DNA of 64,000 bases from Nitrospirota bacterium (GTDB taxonomy: Bacteria > Nitrospirota > Thermodesulfovibrionia > Thermodesulfovibrionales > Magnetobacteriaceae): contig JADFXD010000002.1 of assembly GCA_015233725.1 (NCBI GenBank), forward strand, positions 22,437 through 86,436, given 5' to 3'. The notes beneath the pieces are model-generated. The model did not search any database. It was not told where the DNA came from and saw nothing but the letters and a program-made list of their open reading frames with translations. A program made the translations under genes and the position numbers. Below, piece after piece: positions 46,919-55,588 of the stretch (position 1 is its first letter; each line of letters begins with the position of its first letter).

Positions 46919-47962
46919 ATGTCTGAGATAACGATATTACATTTATCGGATTTGCACATGGAAAAAAGTAATCTTACAAAACCTGAGGTTGTTATGAAAG
47001 CACTGTTTGAGGATTTAAAGCGTCTTAGGAATAATGAAGACCTGAAACCCGATCTTGTTTTCTTTACAGGTGATCTTGTGAAGGATGGTAGCAAAGATGA
47101 AGAGTTTAAACGTGCAAAAGAGGAATTTATTACGCCCTTAATGAAAACTTTAGGATTGTCAGAGGATTGTTTCTTCCTTGTCCCTGGCAATCACGATATT
47201 GACAGAGATAAACAGAATCAGAATAAGGATACAATTTTCTATATCAGGGCGTTATATAAGAACAAAGATGAGCGTGACAAGTTTTTTGATAATAACAAGA
47301 TGGGTTTACAAAAAGGCAAGTATATGGAGGCGCTGCATTATTTTACAGCATTAAAAAACACCTTGGACTATAGCCATATAGAACACAAAGAAAACAATAT
47401 GTTTTCTGTCTATAAGCCAACCATAAACGGTGTAAAACTTGGAATTGGCTGTTTAAATTCCGCATGGTTATCATGTGGTGCTAAATTTGACAAAAAGGAA
47501 CTAATTGTTGGCGAAAGGCAAGTTGACTGGGTATTTGAAGAGATAAGAGATTGTTCTATCAAGATAGCGCTCATGCACCATCATATTGAGGATTTAACGC
47601 CGTTAGATGGAAAATGTGTTAAAGATAAGTTACGTAATAATTTTGATTGGCTTTTTACTGGTCATTTGCATATGAATAAACTCGAATTCCGTGAAGGTCC
47701 TCAACCTTACGGTAAGTTGTTTCATAGTGTTGCAGGAGAGTTATCTGAAGATAGTGAGGGCTATTATCAAGGTTATACGATATTAAAGTTTGATTTACAA
47801 AGTAAGCAAAACACTAAAATACACAAGAGTAAATACCGAGTCTCTTGTCAAGAATTTCTCACAGATACAGATGCTGATAGCAATGTTGTAGACGCTAACC
47901 ATATGCTTGGCTCTAATTTGATTATTGCTTCCGCAAAAAATGACCCCAGACGCACAAAATAG
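46919..47962 (+). CDS. Calcineurin-like metallophosphoesterase
   Basis: ITILHLSDLHMEKS..PDLVFFTGDLVKDG..FFLVPGNHDIDRDK..IALMHHHIEDL..WLFTGHLHMNK. Confidence 0.94.
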   Translation: MSEITILHLSDLHMEKSNLTKPEVVMKALFEDLKRLRNNEDLKPDLVFFTGDLVKDGSKDEEFKRAKEEFITPLMKTLGLSEDCFFLVPGNHDIDRDKQNQNKDTIFYIRALYKNKDERDKFFDNNKMGLQKGKYMEALHYFTALKNTLDYSHIEHKENNMFSVYKPTINGVKLGIGCLNSAWLSCGAKFDKKELIVGERQVDWVFEEIRDCSIKIALMHHHIEDLTPLDGKCVKDKLRNNFDWLFTGHLHMNKLEFREGPQPYGKLFHSVAGELSEDSEGYYQGYTILKFDLQSKQNTKIHKSKYRVSCQEFLTDTDADSNVVDANHMLGSNLIIASAKNDPRRTK

Positions 47963-48019
47963 CTTCACAGGATAAGCGCAACTTGCCTCAAACTGCCTAG
48001 TCCATAGCTCAAGCCTCCG

Positions 48020-48134
48020 CATTACGGGGTCAAGGGGACTTCTTTTTGACCGGGGTGCCTCACCCCTCCCCTTGCAGGGTGGGTCTGAGGGAGGGGCGGC
48101 CAGGCGTCCTCCCTTCTCTCCCTTTCCCTTTCTT
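48020..48134 (-). repeat. Composite dispersed repeat R11 with embedded GGGGTGCCTCACCCC module
   Basis: gcattacggggtcaaggggacttctttttgaccggggtgcctcacccctccccttgcagggtgggtctgagggaggggcggccaggcgtcctccc. Confidence 0.85.
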
Positions 48135-48185
48135 TATTTTTTTAGCTGCAATCTTATGGGCAAATCTTGTACAATACTATGTAGG

Positions 48186-49742
48186 ATGGAAGCTGGGTTT
48201 GATCTGAACATGTTTATCGTCGAGTGTATGCAGGACTGCACGCAGGACAATGACGAGGTTGTCTTTGAGGGCGTGCTGAATATACTTGTCTACGAGGGCT
48301 TAATAGGCATTATCCGTGAGATGCAGGAGTATTTTACGCCCGATAACGTTGAGCTGCAGGGACAGGATGCGGATTATCTGACGTTGAATCGTCAGTTGCT
48401 TCGGCAGAGGTTGATCCAATACGCACAGGACAAGGGGATTAACCTCAACGAGGCCTCAAACGCCGCCGCCGCCATCGCAGAGCGGATCGATGACGATAAC
48501 CTCTTTGAGCTTATCAATGTCCTTACGGGCAGCGCCAAAGGCAGCGACATACATACCGCCCGACTCTGCGATCGCTTAAGCAAGGCGTGGGATACGATTG
48601 GTCAACAGAAAAACGCTATCGAGTATACCCTCAGGGCACTCGAACTAGACCTCTCATTATACGGGCAGATGCACTCTGCCGTCTCTGAGAGGTATAATGC
48701 CATCGGCGTGTCATTTAACGGTATTGGCAGGTTGGATAAGGCAATAAGCTGCTTTAACAAGGCCATTGAGGTAGACCTGAGCATCTTTGGCGAAAATCAT
48801 CCGAGGGTCTCTGCCCGATACAACAACCTCGGCATGTGCTGGAGGTCGTTGGGGGATGCCCAAAAGGCCATAGAGTATTATGAAAAGGCTATCAAGATAG
48901 ATATTGCCATCTTTGGCGACAGACACCCTCGCGTCTCCACGCTGTACAACAACATCGGCCTTGCCTGGGGGACACTTGGGGACCTGCATAAAGCCATAGA
49001 CTATTACAACAAGGCCCTCGATATAGACCTCCAGCACTATGGCAGGGGCACCCCCGATATTGCCACCATTTACAATAACATGGGGCTGGCCTGGAGGACC
49101 CTGGGGGATGTGGAAAAGGCCATCGAATTCTATACAAAGGCCCTGGAAATAGACATAAGCATCTACGAGGACAAGCACCCCAGTATCGCCAGGGACTACA
49201 CAAACATCGGTACGGTATGGAGCATCATGGGCGATAAGCACAAGGGCATAGAGTTCTATAACAAGGCCCTTGAAATAGATATACTCGTCTATGGTCGTGA
49301 CCATCCCGATGTTGCCGTCGATTACAATAACCTGGGTATGGCATGGTGCACCCTGGGATTCATTCAAAATGGCATCGAGTACTATAAGAAGGCCCTGCGT
49401 ATAGACCTCAACGCCTATGGGAAGAAGCACCCCACCGTTGCCATACGCTTTAACAACCTGGGGCTGGCCTGGCGCAACCTAGGTGAATTTACAAGGGCCA
49501 TAAGGTACTATGAAATGGCGCTCAAGATAGATATCAGCCTCTATGGCGAAAAGCACTACAGCGTGGGCAGGGACCTGAACAATCTAGGCTCCGCCTGGCG
49601 TGAGCTCGGGGATAAGGATAAGGGACTTGAGTACTTCACGCGCGCCTTCACTATCTTTTCAGAGTTCTACGGCGCCGATCACCCCACCACTAAGACCGTC
49701 AAGGAAAACCTCGATTACTGCAGGGAGTGGAGCCCAAGATAG
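48186..49742 (+). CDS. Kinesin-light-chain-type TPR protein
   Basis: About 9-10 tandem 42-aa TPRs (AIEYYEKAIKIDIAIFGDRHPRVSTLYNNIGLAWGTLGDLHK). ORF extends to 48072 but those codons translate repeat R11; ATG 48186 preferred. Confidence 0.92.
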   Translation: MEAGFDLNMFIVECMQDCTQDNDEVVFEGVLNILVYEGLIGIIREMQEYFTPDNVELQGQDADYLTLNRQLLRQRLIQYAQDKGINLNEASNAAAAIAERIDDDNLFELINVLTGSAKGSDIHTARLCDRLSKAWDTIGQQKNAIEYTLRALELDLSLYGQMHSAVSERYNAIGVSFNGIGRLDKAISCFNKAIEVDLSIFGENHPRVSARYNNLGMCWRSLGDAQKAIEYYEKAIKIDIAIFGDRHPRVSTLYNNIGLAWGTLGDLHKAIDYYNKALDIDLQHYGRGTPDIATIYNNMGLAWRTLGDVEKAIEFYTKALEIDISIYEDKHPSIARDYTNIGTVWSIMGDKHKGIEFYNKALEIDILVYGRDHPDVAVDYNNLGMAWCTLGFIQNGIEYYKKALRIDLNAYGKKHPTVAIRFNNLGLAWRNLGEFTRAIRYYEMALKIDISLYGEKHYSVGRDLNNLGSAWRELGDKDKGLEYFTRAFTIFSEFYGADHPTTKTVKENLDYCREWSPR

Positions 49743-50593
49743 TCGGCGGGGTTTCGTGTTATACAGTCCATGATCAATTCCTCGCTAAAGCCGTTTTTAA
49801 TGAGTCTCTTTGCGGCCTCAGTCACGGTCATGGAGCCGCCTAATAGGGTGTTGCTTGTGTTTGTGATCCCTCCGGCGTAGTGCGAGGACTTCGTCTCTTT
49901 TACCGTGTCGGAGACGATGATTATCTTGTCACTGGCCTTAGCGTTAAAGATCAACGATAGAGTCTTCTGATGCAGGTGGTATGGGTCGGCGATGACCTCT
50001 ACGTAGATGTCCTTGTTGGTGAGGGCAAAGCCTGCTATGCCGGGCTCGCGATGGTGGAAGGGGCGCATCGCGTTAAATAGGTGTGTCACCCCGGAAGCGC
50101 CTGCATAGAAACCGGCCTCTGCCTCGGAATATGTAGCGTTAGAGTGTCCCATGTTGACGAGTATGCCCTTTTCTCTTATCTGTCGTATCATGGGGATTGC
50201 GCCATCGAGTTCCGGCGCTACCGTGATTATCTTGACAATGTCTGATACGTCCTCCAATAAATCGGCAAGGGCCTTTTCGGATGGCTTGATAAATGCGGTC
50301 TTGTTTAGGGCTCCGCATCGTTCAGGGTTTAAAAATGGGCCTTCGAGGTGTACGCCTATAATCCTTGCCTGACTGATGGCGGTGTTTTCAGAGGATGCCT
50401 GCAGCTCCATTGCCTTTCTTACGGTTAATACGTGAAGTCGCATGATGTCTATCTCAGCGGCGTAGATGGTTGGTATGATCACACCAACACCGTTTTGCGC
50501 CTGCAGTTCAGCTATCCTTATGATCTGCTTTCTTGATGCCGTCGCCGTATCGAAACTACCTATTCCGTGTGTATGTATGTCTATAACTTCCAT
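49715..50593 (-). CDS. N-acetylglucosamine-6-phosphate deacetylase-like amidohydrolase
   Basis: VIDIHTHGIGSFDT..GVHLEGPFLNPERCGALNK..NMGHSNATYSEAEAGFYAGASGVTHLFNAMRPFHHREPGIAGFAL; ORF extends to 50689. Confidence 0.93.
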   Translation of the reverse strand: MEVIDIHTHGIGSFDTATASRKQIIRIAELQAQNGVGVIIPTIYAAEIDIMRLHVLTVRKAMELQASSENTAISQARIIGVHLEGPFLNPERCGALNKTAFIKPSEKALADLLEDVSDIVKIITVAPELDGAIPMIRQIREKGILVNMGHSNATYSEAEAGFYAGASGVTHLFNAMRPFHHREPGIAGFALTNKDIYVEVIADPYHLHQKTLSLIFNAKASDKIIIVSDTVKETKSSHYAGGITNTSNTLLGGSMTVTEAAKRLIKNGFSEELIMDCITRNPADYLGLHSLQ

Positions 50594-50699
50594 ATTATAT
50601 GTACATGTCCTTTCTACCCTATTAACGCTTGCATTTCTATATCCTGTATAATAACAATACCACCCTATGCAATTGCAAGGGCAGGGCAATCGACACCTT

Positions 50700-50785
50700 T
50701 GCTGCCAACAAGAAATAAAGAAGAAAGAAGGAGGGCGGCGGAGCTTCTTTATTCGCTCCAGGTCGCACCTGGCCCTCCCTTCTTT
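50700..50785 (+). repeat. Composite dispersed repeat R12, palindromic module nested in the GC stem
   Basis: aaataaagaagaaagaaggagggcggcggagcttctttattcgctccaggtcgcacctggccctcccttcttt. Confidence 0.85.
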
Positions 50786-50835
50786 AAAAAGTGCCCCCTT
50801 CTCTTTCTGAAAGTTTTATGCTATACTACCCTCGT

Positions 50836-52515
50836 ATGATAAAAAAGGTTGCATACTGCCTCATACAGATGCTCTTGCTGCTTGGATGCGTCCTGGCGCC
50901 GGAGAGCGCCCGGGCCTCGGATGAGACACTTCAACCGCTCGTTGACAAGACCCTGAGCTTCTTTAAGCCCCTGAACCAGAGGGTTACAGCAGCCATCCAG
51001 GGCAACGTGATAACTGTAGGAAAGGGCACAACGGATGCGGTTATCAAGGGGATGCGCCTGGAAATCTTCCGGGAGGGTGAGATGTTCTATCACCCCGTCA
51101 CCAACGAACCCGTTGGCCGATTTGAAAGATCAGTGGGCACCGCCGAGGTCATCGACGTTACCCCAAATGCCATAAAGGCAACCGTCCTATCCGGCAAGCC
51201 GCAAAAATCCGACATCGCAAGGGTCTCAGCCTCAAAGAAAAGGCTCCTGTTCTATCAGGGCAAGACGATAGACTGGTTCGTCGGGGACGCCTACTACAGA
51301 CAACTAAAAGAGACAGGCCGATTCGAGCTGATCGACACCTCGCTCGTCACCGATGACCTCACAACGATCCTGGCGGAGGCAAAGAAGTCCGAGGCCAGCG
51401 TGCTCGCCGTGGTAGATGGCGTAAAGGAAGGCAAGACCAGGTTTATAAGACAACGACTCTTCTGGGTCTCCGACGCAAAGGAGATATCCACCGACAAGCT
51501 CCCCGTCAGCGATGACTACTCAAGCAACCTGAGGTCCGCCGCCGACCCGTTTGTGACATCCAACGACGCCCCACTTCTGACCTACCAACTCTCCAGCAGC
51601 TACGACCTAATCGCCGTGGGCGACCTCGACGGCGACAAGGAAAAGGAAATACTCCTAAGCGTCGGCTCCACCGTGAAGGCATTTCAACCCACCGTAGACC
51701 TCCATCAACTGTGGACGTTTGATACAGGCAAGTTCCACGAAAACATATACCTCGACGTCATAGACCTCAATAAAAACGGCAAGGATGAGGTGATAGTCGC
51801 CTCGTATGCCTCAGATGGTGTCTACAGCTATATATACGAAATCAAGGATAACGTTCCGTCACTCCTGTGGAAGACAAAGGGCTTCCTGCGCGTACTCAAT
51901 GACAGACTGCTGTTTCAGGATTTCGATCCATCGGGCGGGTTTCAGGGCGGCGTGATAAACGTTATCTACGACGGCAATTACCGCCTGGATAAGGAACTGC
52001 TACTACCCAAGGGGATCAACCTCTACGACTTCGCCTTCCTGGAAGACCAGGACAAAGGACAGGACATAATATTCTACGACAACGATAACCACATGGTCAT
52101 CGCCGACTACAAGGGGAACCCCCTGTGGAGAAGCAAAGACGACTTTGGCGGCTTCATAAGGGAATACAAGGGAGATACCACCTCCATTGTGGGCAAATCA
52201 GCCCTCTGGCATGTCGCCGACAGGTTCCACACCACAAAGCACCAGGCGTTGGTCATCAAACGCAGGCCCGTGACCACAACCGTGATATCCCTGGGCTACG
52301 GCAAGTCCAACATCGTAAACCTGCTGTGGAACGGTTCAACCGCGGACGAAAACGCCCTGATAGACAACCTCAGCGGCAACATCCTGGACTACGTCATAAA
52401 CAAGGACAGGTTGTACATCTTGAACAAACCAATACTGGGAATGGTGGGCAAGAACATCCTCAAGGGTGAAAATCCCTTTGTGACGATACTTTCGGTCTTT
52501 CCGTTTGTCTATTGA
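50836..52515 (+). CDS. Secreted VCBS/FG-GAP-like protein with N-terminal FlgT-like region
   Basis: Signal peptide/lipobox-like MIKKVAYCLIQMLLLLGCVLA; YDLIAVGDLDGDKEKEILLSVG, IDLNKNGKDEVIVASY. ORF track starts 50791. Confidence 0.75.
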   Translation: MIKKVAYCLIQMLLLLGCVLAPESARASDETLQPLVDKTLSFFKPLNQRVTAAIQGNVITVGKGTTDAVIKGMRLEIFREGEMFYHPVTNEPVGRFERSVGTAEVIDVTPNAIKATVLSGKPQKSDIARVSASKKRLLFYQGKTIDWFVGDAYYRQLKETGRFELIDTSLVTDDLTTILAEAKKSEASVLAVVDGVKEGKTRFIRQRLFWVSDAKEISTDKLPVSDDYSSNLRSAADPFVTSNDAPLLTYQLSSSYDLIAVGDLDGDKEKEILLSVGSTVKAFQPTVDLHQLWTFDTGKFHENIYLDVIDLNKNGKDEVIVASYASDGVYSYIYEIKDNVPSLLWKTKGFLRVLNDRLLFQDFDPSGGFQGGVINVIYDGNYRLDKELLLPKGINLYDFAFLEDQDKGQDIIFYDNDNHMVIADYKGNPLWRSKDDFGGFIREYKGDTTSIVGKSALWHVADRFHTTKHQALVIKRRPVTTTVISLGYGKSNIVNLLWNGSTADENALIDNLSGNILDYVINKDRLYILNKPILGMVGKNILKGENPFVTILSVFPFVY

Positions 52516-53264
52516 CGGGCACCTGCGGCGCTGAGGAGGAACGCTTTTACTTGGACAACGGCATAATACCAAGGCACGTGGGCATTATCATGGATGGCAA
52601 CGGCAGATGGGCCAATATAAGGGGACTGCCCAGGGTAGAGGGGCACCGTCAGGGGGTTAGACGCAGCAAGGACGTCATAAACGCCAGCTTCGATATCGGC
52701 GTCAAGGTCCTCACCCTGTACGCCTTCTCGATAGAAAACTGGAGAAGACCAGAGACCGAGGTGCTAACCCTGATGGACCTCCTGGACCTCTACCTCAAGA
52801 CTGAGATAGATGACCTCATGAGCAAGGGCATAGTCTTTAAGGTGATCGGCAACAGGGAAAAACTACCCTCCGAGATACAGTTCCTGATAAAAAACGCCGA
52901 GTTCCTGACGTCCTTTAACACAGGCATGACCCTCTCGATGGCAATCAGCTACGGCGGCAGAGACGAAATCGTCCGCACGGTGAGAAGACTCGCCAGGAGC
53001 GGCGTTGACCTCCGCGACCTCGATGAATCCACCTTTGAATCCAACCTCGATACCAAGGGTATGCTCCCGGTAGACCTGATAATCCGCACGGGCGGAGAGC
53101 AAAGGATCAGCAACTTCCTGATCTGGCAGTCGGCCTACGCGGAGCTGTACTTCACCGACACCCTGTGGCCAGACTTCACTCAGGATGAGTTCTTCTCCGC
53201 CATCCACAACTACAAACAAAGGGAGAGGCGTTTTGGGTCGGTCCCTCAGAAGGTCTCCTTGTAG
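52512..53264 (+). CDS. uppS: Isoprenyl (undecaprenyl) diphosphate synthase
   Basis: IPRHVGIIMDGNGRWANIRGLPRVEGHRQGVR; YAFSIENWRRP; DLIIRTGGEQRISNFLIWQSAYAELYFTDTLWPDF. Confidence 0.97.
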   Translation: MTGTCGAEEERFYLDNGIIPRHVGIIMDGNGRWANIRGLPRVEGHRQGVRRSKDVINASFDIGVKVLTLYAFSIENWRRPETEVLTLMDLLDLYLKTEIDDLMSKGIVFKVIGNREKLPSEIQFLIKNAEFLTSFNTGMTLSMAISYGGRDEIVRTVRRLARSGVDLRDLDESTFESNLDTKGMLPVDLIIRTGGEQRISNFLIWQSAYAELYFTDTLWPDFTQDEFFSAIHNYKQRERRFGSVPQKVSL

Positions 53265-54050
53265 ATGCACACCAAGCGCCTGATAGTTGCATCCATAGCG
53301 CTGCCCATCTTCTACTGCTACGTCATGTATCTGCATCGTGGATATTTCCTGCTCCTCATCTGTGTTATGTCCTTTATCAGCCAGACAGAGTTCCTGGCCA
53401 TGTACAAGGTGAAAGAACACCAGAGGTATTTCTTTTCGCTATTGGGGATTATCCCCATCTGTATGACCTATAAGTATAACGATATCCCAACATCCCTGCT
53501 GGTTACGATGGTTGCAACGGTACTGTTTGGCAGGCTCTTCGTCCGAAAGCATCCGGAAAACGCCTTGACAGACGTTGCCCCCTACATAATCAGCTTCTTG
53601 TACATACCGGTGATGCTGAGTTATTTCGTGAAACTCTTATTCATAGGCCCGCAGATGGTCATCTTCCTGTGTGCTGTCATATGGGGGGCAGACAGTTTCG
53701 CCCTGTACGTTGGCAAGGCCATCGGAAAACGAAAGCTATACAAACAAATGAGCCCAAATAAGACAATAGAAGGCGCCATCGCAGCCATTATAGGCGCCAT
53801 CCTCTGTTGCTTGCTGCTAAGGGCATATTTTGGTCTAACCATGTCTTTGTCAAAGACATCCCTTATTGGTATAATACTAGGAGTGGTAGGCATAGCTGGA
53901 GACCTGGTGGAGTCCATGTTTAAAAGAGACGCAAATGTCAAAGACTCAGGAAGCCTGCTACCAGGACATGGCGGTATCCTCGACAAGATAGACGGTATGC
54001 TGTTTTCAGCCCCCGCCCTCTATCATATGCTTATAATGTTTACACGTTAA
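53265..54050 (+). CDS. cdsA: Phosphatidate cytidylyltransferase
   Basis: WGADSFALYVGKAIGKRKLYKQMSPNKTIEGAIAAIIGAI; GDLVESMFKRDANVKDSGSLLPGHGGILDKIDGMLFSAP. Confidence 0.96.
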   Translation: MHTKRLIVASIALPIFYCYVMYLHRGYFLLLICVMSFISQTEFLAMYKVKEHQRYFFSLLGIIPICMTYKYNDIPTSLLVTMVATVLFGRLFVRKHPENALTDVAPYIISFLYIPVMLSYFVKLLFIGPQMVIFLCAVIWGADSFALYVGKAIGKRKLYKQMSPNKTIEGAIAAIIGAILCCLLLRAYFGLTMSLSKTSLIGIILGVVGIAGDLVESMFKRDANVKDSGSLLPGHGGILDKIDGMLFSAPALYHMLIMFTR

Positions 54051-54207
54051 TAATAGAGAATGACTTACTCGAGTTTTTATTTATCTTGTGTTTATAGTGT
54101 CTACAATTTGACCAAAAAATACCCTTAAGTCATTATATTTACTTATATTTATGCTTATTCCTTACAGAACATCCGTTATAATTAATTATGGGCAGGTACT
54201 TACAAAC

Positions 54208-55587
54208 TCAAAAGCTGAACTGGACCCTGTTTCTGAGAGCGTATGCGTTGCTGCGCTCGGTCTCACGGGTTGGAAGGACACGTATAACCGTGTCGTATGC
54301 CTGACCTACGAACATATAACCGCCTTCTACGTAGTAAGTAAGATTCTTTGCTAACCTGTATGTGAGCTTGCCGTCTATCTCCACACCGAGGTTCTTTGAG
54401 GGGGCACCACCGTTTAGAGCCATTTTTTGGGCTGCCTGCAGCTCGTAGACGTAAAGCTCGCCATCAAGGTCTTTTGTAAATCTGGCGTTTGCCCCGCCTT
54501 TGATGTAAAAGGTATTGGCAATACCTGTGAAGGTGCTGCCAGCCGCTGTCTTTAACACATAATCATACACGAATGTATAGTGTGGTTCGGTTCCAAGGGA
54601 GGTGATAAACGTCTTAAAGTCCCTGCCCTTGTCTTCTGCGGATTTACCGCTACCGTAGGCTGCCTCCAAGGTTAACACGACGGGGACACCATCAGAGAGC
54701 CTATAATCTATCCCTGCTAAACCAGCCCAACCTTTTACGGTTGCATCGTCAACATTTCCAATGCCATCAAGTCTTCCGGCCTGAAGCTCGATATCACCTC
54801 TGAGCGTTGCTGCACCAAGCATGTAATTGCCACGGAGACCCAAGTTCCATATGTGGGCATGACTGTAGGCAGGAAACAATGCGCTAAAGCCCTGATCGTT
54901 GATAAATGTCGCATCAGCGCTTAAATTTAATCCACCGCCCTTATAATCTACCAGGGCAATATAGGCATCGCTATCATCCGGATAGTTATTGAGCTGCTCA
55001 TTAAACTTTATGGTACTTACCTCTATGTGTACATCTCTGGTTGGATCGATAACAACCCTGACCCCGTCATCCCCAAACTTTGTGTGGTCAAGGAATAGCT
55101 TATTGCCAAGAAACCATAACTGATGACCTACCTTGAAACCATAGATGTCATATGTATACAGCAGCCATGCCTGGCGGATTTTGAGGCTATCTATCTTCGT
55201 GTTACCATTGGGGTAAGCACCAGTATTGCCAGTTCCAGTGCCCCATATCCAGAGGTCTGACGTGTTTGTGCCGGATTCAATCTCTAAAAAGCCCTCTACT
55301 GCTTTACCTACCCTGACGTCAACGTTAAGCCTGACCTGACCATCGTAGTAGGCACTATGGTCATCGCCCACATTTTTCATGCCAGCCGTGTAGTATTTGT
55401 CGTCGAGCTGATCCTTGAGATTATGTGAAAACCATCCCCTGAACCTTAGCTCACCTGCAAGCGTTATCTTCGTCTCTTCACCCGAGACAAATACCGTAGC
55501 AGTGGAGGCCTCGTCGGCGGCGTACACAACCGACGCTGTCTCCAATACCAGCATCAACAGCATCATTAGCAATGTTAATCTCTTCAA
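54208..55587 (-). CDS. Outer-membrane porin-like beta-barrel
   Basis: Signal peptide (ending VVYAADEAS) and alternating amphipathic strands; ends ALRNRVQFSF (C-terminal Phe). Confidence 0.8.
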   Translation of the reverse strand: MKRLTLLMMLLMLVLETASVVYAADEASTATVFVSGEETKITLAGELRFRGWFSHNLKDQLDDKYYTAGMKNVGDDHSAYYDGQVRLNVDVRVGKAVEGFLEIESGTNTSDLWIWGTGTGNTGAYPNGNTKIDSLKIRQAWLLYTYDIYGFKVGHQLWFLGNKLFLDHTKFGDDGVRVVIDPTRDVHIEVSTIKFNEQLNNYPDDSDAYIALVDYKGGGLNLSADATFINDQGFSALFPAYSHAHIWNLGLRGNYMLGAATLRGDIELQAGRLDGIGNVDDATVKGWAGLAGIDYRLSDGVPVVLTLEAAYGSGKSAEDKGRDFKTFITSLGTEPHYTFVYDYVLKTAAGSTFTGIANTFYIKGGANARFTKDLDGELYVYELQAAQKMALNGGAPSKNLGVEIDGKLTYRLAKNLTYYVEGGYMFVGQAYDTVIRVLPTRETERSNAYALRNRVQFSF

Positions 55588-55588
55588 T

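Noticed and set aside
48072-48185. N-terminal extension of the TPR protein
   Set aside because: Mostly translated repeat R11; ATG 48186 gives a more typical start.
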